Shown: in pieces, positions 44,110 to 51,696 of the stretch | Position numbering within the stretch: the first letter of the stretch is position 1 | Layout of the letters: each line of letters starts with the position of its first letter | Origin: Vicingaceae bacterium | GTDB taxonomy: Bacteria; Bacteroidota; Bacteroidia; Flavobacteriales_E; Vicingaceae | Reading direction: 5' to 3' | NCBI GenBank assembly: GCA_019429185.1 | Contig: JAHYJH010000001.1 | Coordinates: forward strand, 1-64,000 | Length of the DNA stretch: 64,000 bases | Made by a program: the position numbers and the translations under genes | Notes under the pieces: model-generated | What the model saw: the letters and a program-made list of their open reading frames with translations, nothing else | What the model was told of the DNA's origin: nothing | The model's database searches: none

Positions 44110-44205
44110 TTAATTGTTATTAGCCCCACCCAACCTCCCCTAAGGGGAGGGGTTTCCAACACGCAAAGCCTTTACTATTTGTTATTTGTTATTTGTTAAT
44201 TGTCA
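44110..44205. repeat. Low-complexity TTGTTAATTG / TTGTTATT repeats with a CCTCCCCTAAGGGGAGG hairpin
   Basis: Several copies of TTGTTATT and TTGTTAATTG flank an 18-bp palindromic CCTCCCCTAAGGGGAGG between lgt and mtaB. The right-hand part runs into the mtaB reading frame and supplies its last codons. Confidence 0.65.
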
Positions 44206-45556
44206 TTTGTAAGTATTCCATCTTTCCACTTCCAACTTCCAGCTTCTGTATTCCATCTACCAACTCCCCAATCATTGTATTTTCATTATCAATAGCAATT
44301 AATTTTATGGATTGTATGGTATTTTCAAGGGTTGAATCATAAGGTACTTTCACTTTTATATAATTTTCCGTAAATCCACTTAAAAAGCCTTCATGTTGTT
44401 CCGTTTCGAGCAATACATTGAATTTTTTATGGAGGTGTTGTTCGTAGAAAAAGCGTTTTTTCTTTTCGGAAAGGATGTGCAGCATTTTGCTTCTGTCGCT
44501 ACGTACTTCTTTAGGAACAGGATTTTCTAATTTAACGGCAGTGGTATTTTGTCTTTCAGAGTAGGTAAAAACGTGCAAATAGGAGATGGGAAGCTCATTT
44601 AGAAATTGATAGGTTTCTAAAAAATCATCGTTTGTTTCGTCAGGAAAACCTACAATAACATCAACTCCTATGCACGCATGAGGCATTTTTTCTTTGATGC
44701 GATATACCCGGTCTGCAAAAAGTTCTTTTTCATATTTTCTTCGCATCATTTTCAATAATTTGTTTGAGCCAGATTGCAAAGGAATGTGAAAGTGCGGCAT
44801 AAATTTAGTTGATTGTGCTACAAAATCTATGGTTGCATTTGTTAGTAAGTTGGGTTCGATGGATGATATTCTATAGCGATTAATTTTTTGAATTTTATTG
44901 AGTTCAATAACCAATTGATGAAAGCTTTCATTGTCATTTCCTTGTCCGAAATCGCCAATGTTTACACCTGTTAGCACAACTTCATTCACGTTGGTTAACG
45001 CAATTTCTTGAGCTACTTTTATGGTTTCGGCTATGGAATTGTTTCTGCTTTTCCCACGAGCCAACGGAATGGTGCAGAACGAACAAAAATAATCGCAACC
45101 ATCTTGTATTTTCAGAAAAGAACGAGTTCGGTCTCCCTGCGAAAAAGAAGGAATAAATTGGTTTACTTCTTTGATTTTAGATGCAAAAATTTGAGCGGTT
45201 TCGTTCTTTTCAATTTGAGTTAGATGTTCAATGATTTTAAACTTTTCGGAAGCACCCAACACCAAATCAACACCATAAATTTTTGCAATTTCTTCGGGTT
45301 TCAATTGAGCATAACAACCAATAATGGCAACAAATGCATTAGGATTTATTTTTAATGCTTTATTTACAAGTTGCTTACATTTTTTATCTGCATTTTCGGT
45401 AACGGAACAGGTGTTTATCACATACACATCGGGTGTATCATCAAAATCAACACGAGCAAATCCTTCATCCTCAAACATACGTGCTATGGAAGATGTTTCT
45501 GAAAAATTCAGTTTACAACCAAGTGTATATAAAGAGACTTTTTTATTTGGATTCAT
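44189..45556 (-). CDS. mtaB: tRNA N6-threonylcarbamoyladenosine-37 methylthiotransferase MtaB
   Basis: Radical SAM enzyme that converts t6A-37 to ms2t6A in ANN-decoding tRNAs. It has 455 aa. Auxiliary-cluster cysteines are C14, C50 and C81; the radical SAM CxxxCxxC is C154/C158/C161 in GCDYFCSFC. The start LYTLGCKLNFSET is the MtaB form as opposed to MiaB's ESYGCQMN. The TRAM-like end is at about 380-436. The last ~19 residues (KLEVGSGKMEYLQMTINK) are encoded by the intergenic low-complexity repeats and are an extension of the conserved protein. Confidence 0.94.
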   Translation of the reverse strand: MNPNKKVSLYTLGCKLNFSETSSIARMFEDEGFARVDFDDTPDVYVINTCSVTENADKKCKQLVNKALKINPNAFVAIIGCYAQLKPEEIAKIYGVDLVLGASEKFKIIEHLTQIEKNETAQIFASKIKEVNQFIPSFSQGDRTRSFLKIQDGCDYFCSFCTIPLARGKSRNNSIAETIKVAQEIALTNVNEVVLTGVNIGDFGQGNDNESFHQLVIELNKIQKINRYRISSIEPNLLTNATIDFVAQSTKFMPHFHIPLQSGSNKLLKMMRRKYEKELFADRVYRIKEKMPHACIGVDVIVGFPDETNDDFLETYQFLNELPISYLHVFTYSERQNTTAVKLENPVPKEVRSDRSKMLHILSEKKKRFFYEQHLHKKFNVLLETEQHEGFLSGFTENYIKVKVPYDSTLENTIQSIKLIAIDNENTMIGELVDGIQKLEVGSGKMEYLQMTINK

Positions 45557-45587
45557 AAGGTTGCAAAAGTACTAAATATACTTTATA

Positions 45588-45725
45588 ACAGATGTAGAAC
45601 AAATATCCCTTTTATTATTTTTGTTAGGCATTTTATTCAAAAGAAAAATTTGTCATTATCACAGCAAGACCTTCAAGGTCTAAATAAGAGAAATTTACCT
45701 ACGGTGCTTCGTGGTGTCGTTACGC
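45588..45725. repeat. Diverged copy of the GTACGACA element
   Basis: The left part (GATGTAGAACAAATATCCCTTTTATTATTTTTG) parallels the left end at 42511, and the right part (GAAATTTACCTACGGTGC, then GTGGTGTCGT) is the complement of 21896-21929. A small AGACCTTCAAGGTCT palindrome lies inside. It sits between mtaB and the leucine-rich protein gene and abuts the end of the latter. Confidence 0.55.
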
Positions 45726-45731
45726 CTTTTT

Positions 45732-46685
45732 TTAGAAAAGAAGGTTTTTAATAGCGGCTGATTTTTGCATCACACTCTCTTTTTGGGAGTTTATTTTAAT
45801 CAAATAAATTCCTTTTGGATGGGTGGATAAATTTACTATTAGCTTTGAGCTATTCATTTTGGTTGCATAAACCAATTCTCCTAAAAGACTAAATACTTCA
45901 ATTTCAAAATAGGATTTATTGGTGTTGAATTCAATGTTAATAAGACTGTTAGTTGGATTGGGGTATATCGAAAAGTTAGAGAATGAAGTTAGATGATTAA
46001 TATTTACTATACATGGATTTGAGCAATTGGTACTAAATGTGACTGATGGATCTATATCTGTCCAATTTGTGGCAGACCACGAAGCATTATCTACTTCTAT
46101 ACAAGTTAAGTTGGGATTATTTGTAGCATAAAAAGATTGCATATTGGTATTGTTTCCATTTTTAATATTTAAACAAGTGAGTTGATTATTTTCACAATCC
46201 AAATACTCTAAATTACTGTTTTGAGATAGATCTAAACTAGTTAATTGATTATCAAAACAAAACAAAGCATTCAAATTAGTATTAACTATAAGATTGATAA
46301 GTTGATTACCACCGCACCATAAACCAGTTAATACTGCATTTTGCGAAACATCTAAGTTTACTAAACTGTTGTCTGTACAATACAATTGAACTAATGCTCC
46401 ATTTTGTGAAACATTCAAATTGGTTAAATTATTATCAGAGCAATACAATACCGTTAATGCACTAAAATCTTCTATTCCAGTTAAATCACTGATGTTTTTT
46501 TGGTTAAGATAGATAGAACTAATGGTATCAATATTAGCGGTTGAAATAGTTCCGTCAGGTACACCCAAATCATATCCTAAATTAATTAATGCCTGTTCAA
46601 AATTTACATCAGGAATTAAGGTGTTTTGTCCTAAGAAACTAGTTAAAAAAATAAACTTTAATAGAACTAAGAGAAGTATTTTCAT
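45732..46685 (-). CDS. Exported leucine-rich-repeat protein with T9SS type A sorting domain
   Basis: A 317-aa protein with a signal peptide of about 19 residues ending FLGQ. A domain found before many Bacteroidota LRRs (IPDVNFEQALINLGYDLG) is followed by about six short repeats of the form LYCSDNNLTNLNVSQN (residues 70-175). The sorting domain (FSIYPNPTNSLINIEF ... HPKGIYLIKINSQKESVMQ) matches that of the neighbouring GH16 protein closely. The last residues KSAAIKNLLF replace the usual KVVVE-type ending and abut a dispersed repeat. It is probably a surface-bound protein-protein interaction module, last gene of the surface operon. Confidence 0.85.
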   Translation of the reverse strand: MKILLLVLLKFIFLTSFLGQNTLIPDVNFEQALINLGYDLGVPDGTISTANIDTISSIYLNQKNISDLTGIEDFSALTVLYCSDNNLTNLNVSQNGALVQLYCTDNSLVNLDVSQNAVLTGLWCGGNQLINLIVNTNLNALFCFDNQLTSLDLSQNSNLEYLDCENNQLTCLNIKNGNNTNMQSFYATNNPNLTCIEVDNASWSATNWTDIDPSVTFSTNCSNPCIVNINHLTSFSNFSIYPNPTNSLINIEFNTNKSYFEIEVFSLLGELVYATKMNSSKLIVNLSTHPKGIYLIKINSQKESVMQKSAAIKNLLF

Positions 46686-46739
46686 AGGTGATATGCTTTT
46701 TAGTTAATGCAAGTACTCTTAACTCCTAAGTACTTTTTC

Positions 46740-48761
46740 CTACTCTACAACTACTTTTTGCACCACACTTTCTTTTTGGGAGTTTATTCTTACCAAATAA
46801 ATTCCTTTGGGTTGATTAGCAAGGTTGATATTTAGTGTTGACACATTAATTTGTTGCTCCAACACCACTTGCCCCATAAGGTTTGTAATTGTGATGTTGC
46901 CACCAGCAAATTGTTCTAATTGGGTAATGGTAAAATTGCCTGAGGTGGGGTTGGGGAAGATATGTACTTTATCATTTATGGGTGCAATAGAATTTTCATC
47001 TATAACTTCAAACTCTTTATCAGATTGATAATATAAAGAGTTGTTAGATATACCTTTTGAATAGGTTTCATTATTTGGAACGTCAACTCTCAAAAAGCTA
47101 TTACAATTTAATCCTTCATCAATTCTATATGTGCCTAAATTTAAAGTTGAATTAGGTAAAATTACAATAGATTCACTTGCTACAACTTCTATGGGTTGGC
47201 TTACTGTAGAATTTGATATAGTGATGTTTTTACCATATACATTGCTTGTGATATTCTGCCCAGTAATAGTTCGGTTATTAGTAAAAAAATGAATATAATT
47301 AGTATATTCAGACCATCCATTAAAATCAGAATTAGCAATTTTTATTCTGTAGGTTTGTCCACTTTGAAAAATAATATAAGGTGAAGGGAGATAATTTCTT
47401 AAATCAATAGGATTTAAGTAAAATTCTCCATTTATTCCACCCACATTAATTAAATCGGGGCTTTTAAAATTTTGCCATTTTGTAAATTCAGGACCAACAG
47501 GAGTTAAGTTGTCATTAACTAATGTAACAGATATAAAAAGACTTGAAAACCAACAAATGCATGATATAATATTTGAATTACACTGAAACGCATCATTATC
47601 ACTGCAACTCCCAAAAATAGACCTATTTTCAGGATGTATATTTGGAGAAATTAATTGAGGGCAAGATGGATTAGGATGAACTCCTGATAATATAATAGGA
47701 TCGTTTAAGCAAATTTCTATAACTTTATCTCTTTTGCCATTAATTAAAAAACCGTTAGCTAATTTCCTAGTATTAGGCACTAAACATGGAGGAGTTTGCA
47801 CAGGTTCTTGACGCCAATAACGAACATAATCTATTTCGAAAACACCTGGAAATGTTTGTGAATTAGGAGGGTTGCCTGTTTTACTTGTTTCAATAGCCAT
47901 ATTTAGTACAATATTCATATAAGATCTTGGCCATGCTACTTGCTCCATTGCTTGAGTTTGATAAGTGTTTGATTTACATAATTTATATTCAGCATTTGTA
48001 TTAATATATCTGAATTTACGATGAATAAAAATATTGTCAATATAAAAATCAATTCTATCACTTGTGAAATAACAAGTAAAAGTGTGCCAATTGTTAAGAT
48101 CGTTTCTCGCCATCTCGAAAGAACATTTTTCATTTGTAGTATTTCCATCATTATTTAAATCAAAATGAATATTATTTGTATATTTAAAGCTATTATGGTA
48201 TGAATCTTTATCATAATATAATTCAAAAAAATCAAGTTCACTCCAATGAGAACCACCTGGAGAACTATCTCCGTCAAATAACCAAAATGCAGGCCATAAG
48301 CCCTTTCCCTTAGTAACTCTACATTTTATTTCATACTTACCCTCTCTATAAAAATTGTGAGACCAAATGGCAGAAGAAGAATATTGATATGTTCTTAGGT
48401 TAGGTAGCCCATCTTCTAATATCTGATTATGAGGTTTGTAAGGAATGGCAGGTCTGGTCTTAGCAGTATTATTAGCAATTATTTTTAATGTGCCTCCAGA
48501 AACTTCAACATTATCAGATTCAAGAGTATATATTTGGTATGAATCACCTCCAATTAAAGCCCCTGGTTGATTGGTTAATCGCCATTCATTTAAATCTAAT
48601 GAATTTCCATTAAAATTATCTTCAAAAGTAAGGATATATGGATTAGGGTTACACATGGGAATACCAATAATGTATGGGGGAATTAAAGAACATTGGGAAT
48701 ATAAATTGACGTAACTTATATAATAAAAAATAAGCAGAAGTAAGATATTCTTTGTTTTCAT
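46740..48761 (-). CDS. GH16 family glycoside hydrolase (beta-glucanase-like) with T9SS type A sorting domain
   Basis: A 673-aa secreted enzyme with signal peptide MKTKNILLLLIFYYISYVNLYSQ. The GH16 domain spans about residues 37-320. The catalytic ExDxxE motif is E175-L-D177-F-F-E180 in HWSELDFFELYY. WSHNFYREGKYEIKCRV and GLWPAFWLF are family segments. A middle region (about 330-585) may bind carbohydrate. The C-terminal type A sorting domain (IFPNPTSGNFTITQLEQF ... NSQKESVVQKVVVE) targets it to the surface. Probable substrate is a beta-1,3-glucan or a marine galactan; not decidable here. It lies within the surface operon, 30 bp downstream of a gene that carries a piece of the same N-terminus. 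Confidence 0.9.
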   Translation of the reverse strand: MKTKNILLLLIFYYISYVNLYSQCSLIPPYIIGIPMCNPNPYILTFEDNFNGNSLDLNEWRLTNQPGALIGGDSYQIYTLESDNVEVSGGTLKIIANNTAKTRPAIPYKPHNQILEDGLPNLRTYQYSSSAIWSHNFYREGKYEIKCRVTKGKGLWPAFWLFDGDSSPGGSHWSELDFFELYYDKDSYHNSFKYTNNIHFDLNNDGNTTNEKCSFEMARNDLNNWHTFTCYFTSDRIDFYIDNIFIHRKFRYINTNAEYKLCKSNTYQTQAMEQVAWPRSYMNIVLNMAIETSKTGNPPNSQTFPGVFEIDYVRYWRQEPVQTPPCLVPNTRKLANGFLINGKRDKVIEICLNDPIILSGVHPNPSCPQLISPNIHPENRSIFGSCSDNDAFQCNSNIISCICWFSSLFISVTLVNDNLTPVGPEFTKWQNFKSPDLINVGGINGEFYLNPIDLRNYLPSPYIIFQSGQTYRIKIANSDFNGWSEYTNYIHFFTNNRTITGQNITSNVYGKNITISNSTVSQPIEVVASESIVILPNSTLNLGTYRIDEGLNCNSFLRVDVPNNETYSKGISNNSLYYQSDKEFEVIDENSIAPINDKVHIFPNPTSGNFTITQLEQFAGGNITITNLMGQVVLEQQINVSTLNINLANQPKGIYLVRINSQKESVVQKVVVE

Positions 48762-48791
48762 AATATTACTAATATATTGTTTTTGATAACT

Positions 48792-49592
48792 TTAATTAAA
48801 CCTAATTCCTAAAATTAATCTAAGTGTGTTTATCCGAAAAAAATCATCATAAATATTAACTCCACTAAAACTATATTTATATTCAACTTTCATAATAAAC
48901 TTAATATTTTTAATTAGCAAGTTGATTCCAATTCCAAATTTTCCTCCATGGTATAAATCACTTTCGAAACTATCTTTATTGTAATAACTATAATATTGTT
49001 GTGTAAGATTGTTATAAGTTACTATTTCACCTTTAGACTGACCTTTAAAAATTGATGTGATAAAAAATCCTGTTTCAATAAAAACTTTTGAACTTCTACT
49101 AATATTAAATCGTAAATTAATGGGGAGAGATAGAGAATGTGATTTAAGAGCAACATCATTATAGCTGGAAAATCTATCTATAAATATTTTATCTTTAATA
49201 AAATTAATATTATTATATTCCATTCCTGACAAAAATTCAAAATGTTGCTTACTATAAAGTAGATATAACAAACTGATGCCAAAACCATATTGATTTTTAA
49301 TACCTTTTTGCGATAAGATTGCTTTATTTAAATTAAAATTTATTTCGTAAGAAGGAGGTTTTTTTATATTTTGAGAGTTATTATTCCTAATTAAATCCAA
49401 CTGATTATTATTGAAATTATCTTCAAATTCTAATATCCATGGGTTGGGGTTACAGATTTGGTTATCGTTAAATTGGACAGTAGTCACTTCACAGTCATTA
49501 CAACAACCTTTGCAAGTACAGTCTATCTGTGCATTTAATACTATATGCATAATTAAAAATGATATCAATAAAATTTTCTTAATATGTATCAT
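48792..49592 (-). CDS. Outer-membrane beta-barrel protein with a GH16-derived N-terminal segment (chimera)
   Basis: A 266-aa protein with signal peptide MIHIKKILLISFLIMHIVLNAQ and a cysteine-rich stretch (CTCKGCCNDC). Residues 47-67 (ICNPNPWILEFEDNFNN...LDL) are strikingly like residues 37-57 of the downstream GH16 protein (MCNPNPYILTFEDNFNG). From about residue 75 the sequence changes to a beta-barrel with alternating strands (YGFGISLLYLLYSKQHFEFLSGMEY ... NTLRLILGIRFN), like PF13568-type outer-membrane proteins. It therefore looks like a fusion by deletion or conversion. It is 14 bp after the 49607 gene. Confidence 0.72.
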   Translation of the reverse strand: MIHIKKILLISFLIMHIVLNAQIDCTCKGCCNDCEVTTVQFNDNQICNPNPWILEFEDNFNNNQLDLIRNNNSQNIKKPPSYEINFNLNKAILSQKGIKNQYGFGISLLYLLYSKQHFEFLSGMEYNNINFIKDKIFIDRFSSYNDVALKSHSLSLPINLRFNISRSSKVFIETGFFITSIFKGQSKGEIVTYNNLTQQYYSYYNKDSFESDLYHGGKFGIGINLLIKNIKFIMKVEYKYSFSGVNIYDDFFRINTLRLILGIRFN

Positions 49593-49606
49593 AGGTTTTT
49601 TTAAAT

Positions 49607-50239
49607 TTAGTCAAACGAATAAATAAATTTTAAGAGGATTAAGCTATCATAATATTTCTTGGGAATTTCTTCTGATGATGATGAGTGGTAATAACGAATT
49701 TCATTGTATACACCTGTAATCCCATTATTTTTTTGATACATTAATCCTACTCTTTTATTAGATGAAATTTTCACATTCAATCCGAGATTGTACTCGAAAA
49801 GTAAACTGTAATTTTTCTTTGTTTCCTTATAATCGCTAGATGTTACATCATCTGCCAACGTGAATACATTAAGTAAGCCAAAACCAGCCATGAATTGAAC
49901 TTTTTTACCAAAAAAGAAATCACCTCCAATAGGAACAGTAAGACTTGTTGTTTTAAAATGTGAAGCAGAGCGTTGTATATTTCTATGGTTTATTTCAATT
50001 CCTGTTTTGAATCTGGTAATGGCATATTTTGGGGTATAGTAATAATCGAAACTTGCTAATAAATGTTGTTTGTTTTTTATGTTAAAGGGATTCATCCATG
50101 TAGTTTGTTCATCAAGATTTTGATTAATTAGGACTTGCCCAAATCCAATACTTCCACCTATTTCATGTCGCTGAGCTTTTAACTTAACTGCCGAAACACT
50201 CAAAATAAAAATAATGCTATATTTTAGTATTTTATTCAT
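49607..50239 (-). CDS. Outer-membrane beta-barrel protein, unknown function
   Basis: A 210-aa protein with signal peptide MNKILKYSIIFILSVSAVKLKAQ. The mature part opens RHEIGGSIGFGQVLINQN and consists of amphipathic strands ending in an aromatic residue (SLILLKFIYSFD), as usual for an 8- to 10-stranded barrel. It starts 2 bp after the stop codon of the phase-variable gene, so translation is likely coupled. Family and cargo unknown. Confidence 0.75.
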   Translation of the reverse strand: MNKILKYSIIFILSVSAVKLKAQRHEIGGSIGFGQVLINQNLDEQTTWMNPFNIKNKQHLLASFDYYYTPKYAITRFKTGIEINHRNIQRSASHFKTTSLTVPIGGDFFFGKKVQFMAGFGLLNVFTLADDVTSSDYKETKKNYSLLFEYNLGLNVKISSNKRVGLMYQKNNGITGVYNEIRYYHSSSSEEIPKKYYDSLILLKFIYSFD

Positions 50240-50241
50240 AC

Positions 50242-51459
50242 TTATTTACCTTCCAACTCGTTAATTCTTTTATCTTGTTCTATAATATAAAGTGTCAATT
50301 CCTCTATTTTTTGTAATAAAATAGCATCCATTTGAGCAAGGTCTATGCCTTTTTCTTTCACTTCAGTAGCAGAAGGCACATCGGGTAAGTGTTTGTTTTT
50401 AACTATGAAATTTTCTAATTGAATTAAAGACATTAAATTATAATTGGGTTCAAAAACAAAGTCAGACCAAACAATACTTGCAGCATCTACATTTACTCTC
50501 CTTGCTCTAATAACTCCTTCCACCGAAAGTTTAGCACCATTAACTGCGGTTGTGCCTATGCCTACATTTCCATTGCCCAACACTACGAAACTTTCTTCTT
50601 GTGTTTCAGCATTATAAACAGCAAATGCTTTGGTTTTATTTTTTGCTACCATACTTCGTATTCCATATCCGTAATCTCCTGTATGATTAGTTGCAACTGT
50701 TAAACCTGTTTCATTTTGTGCAACAACATTTAATTTTGAGAAATTCAGGTTATCCGTTCCTATGCCTACACTTCCATCTCCTTTTACTACAAACACATCT
50801 TGATTGGTACTGTGATTGGTTACCGAATAGGCAATTATATTTGTTGTAATAACCCTATTTTGAAAAGCATATTTTGTTGATGATGTTGCTGTAGAAGGAA
50901 TAGTGAGTAATCGAAATCCGACTTCTTTTCCTACGCTTCGCATATTTAGCTGAATTTCATTATCAGCAGCAACGCCTATTGCTGTGGTGTTTAACCTAGT
51001 TATTCCTCCTATGGTTAAATCTCCTGCTATGGTTACGCTTTTAAAATTTGGGCATAATGCGATATCATCATCAGTAGTAGTGCCATTAGCAAATACCCAT
51101 GGGGTAACATAACTACAAACATAAGTGTCATCTTGGGGGATTGTTAAATTTGAAAGTGCTATTCGACCAACAGGATTAATGGTTAATATTCTTGCTTCCT
51201 GAATCGGTCCAGAGGAAGGAGGAGGTGTTGGGTGAATCCTAAATTTATCTAAATACACATTTCCAAAAAACTTGGCAGCCGTATCTTCCAACAATCTAAA
51301 ACTTTCAACATTGTTTCGTTTAAAAACTAAGTCAACATTATTGATAGTACCAACAAACTGAGTGGTATCGACTTGACTACCGTTTAATTTCCATGGTGCT
51401 TGTGCATTGGGGTTGCTATTCGGATTTTGGGCTATAGCTATAGAACTCAGCCAACCCAT
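50242..51459 (-). CDS. Surface fibre-like protein with coiled-coil C-terminus; probable phase-variable gene
   Basis: A 405-aa ORF from ATG at 51459. The C-terminal region (PNYNLMSLIQLENFIVKN, KHLPDVPSATEVKEKG, LAQMDAILLQKIEELTLYIIEQDKRI) is a very common ending in Bacteroidota fibre-like surface proteins related to S74-type tail fibres. The middle has GDGSVGIGT repeats. The annotated start gives a truncated signal peptide (MGWLSSIAIAQ). The frame is open upstream and supplies KFSILIFS, completing a good signal peptide, and then runs into the heptamer repeat. The true start is probably the ATG at 51568 preceded by a consensus promoter, out of frame at the present repeat number. See the findings for the switch. 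It heads a five-gene operon. Confidence 0.8.
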   Translation of the reverse strand: MGWLSSIAIAQNPNSNPNAQAPWKLNGSQVDTTQFVGTINNVDLVFKRNNVESFRLLEDTAAKFFGNVYLDKFRIHPTPPPSSGPIQEARILTINPVGRIALSNLTIPQDDTYVCSYVTPWVFANGTTTDDDIALCPNFKSVTIAGDLTIGGITRLNTTAIGVAADNEIQLNMRSVGKEVGFRLLTIPSTATSSTKYAFQNRVITTNIIAYSVTNHSTNQDVFVVKGDGSVGIGTDNLNFSKLNVVAQNETGLTVATNHTGDYGYGIRSMVAKNKTKAFAVYNAETQEESFVVLGNGNVGIGTTAVNGAKLSVEGVIRARRVNVDAASIVWSDFVFEPNYNLMSLIQLENFIVKNKHLPDVPSATEVKEKGIDLAQMDAILLQKIEELTLYIIEQDKRINELEGK

Positions 51460-51460
51460 A

Positions 51461-51568
51461 CTAAAAATTAAAATTGAAAATTTGACGATTGACGATTGAC
51501 GATTGACGATTGACGATTGACGATTGACGATTGACGATTGACGATTGACGATTGACGATTGAATTCAT
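51461..51568 (-). other. Alternative upstream start and repeat-encoded leader of the 50242-51459 gene
   Basis: ATG at 51566-51568 opens a frame of MNS followed by repeats of IVNRQSS. With 11 heptamers it ends at TAG (51461-51463), one base before the internal ATG at 51459, so only a 35-residue peptide is made. With a copy number of 1, 4, 7, 10 or 13 the frame would join KFSILIFSMGWLSSIAIAQ and give a full signal peptide. The TAGTATG overlap could allow weak re-initiation in the OFF state. Confidence 0.75.
51484..51560 (-). repeat. Eleven perfect heptamer repeats (AATCGTC on the coding strand)
   Basis: GACGATT repeats exactly eleven times on the plus strand. A 7-bp unit shifts the reading frame with each gain or loss, and contains no stop codon in any of its frames, so translation passes through it. 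Length 77 bp; assembly from short reads could miscount it. Confidence 0.97.
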
Positions 51569-51592
51569 AATTAAAAATTTATAAATGAGAAA

Positions 51593-51623
51593 CAAATGTA
51601 AAACAGTTTTTTGAGAGAAGCAA
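51593..51623 (-). promoter_or_regulatory. Consensus promoter TTG-N20-TACATTTG for the phase-variable operon
   Basis: On the minus strand TTG (complement of 51621-51623) is followed after exactly 20 bp by TACATTTG (complement of 51593-51600), a full match to the flavobacterial consensus. The predicted transcription start lies about 18 bp upstream of the ATG at 51568, placing the heptamer repeats inside the coding region rather than in the promoter. Confidence 0.7.
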
Positions 51624-51696
51624 ATTTATTTTCAATTATTCTTCCTAAGCAAGAGTAATTAACTACTTGATTGGTTATGAATTACCTTTTAATTCC

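Noticed and set aside
51484-51560. CRISPR-like tandem repeat
   Set aside because: The heptamers are directly adjacent with no spacers and there are no cas genes in the window; it is a simple tandem repeat.
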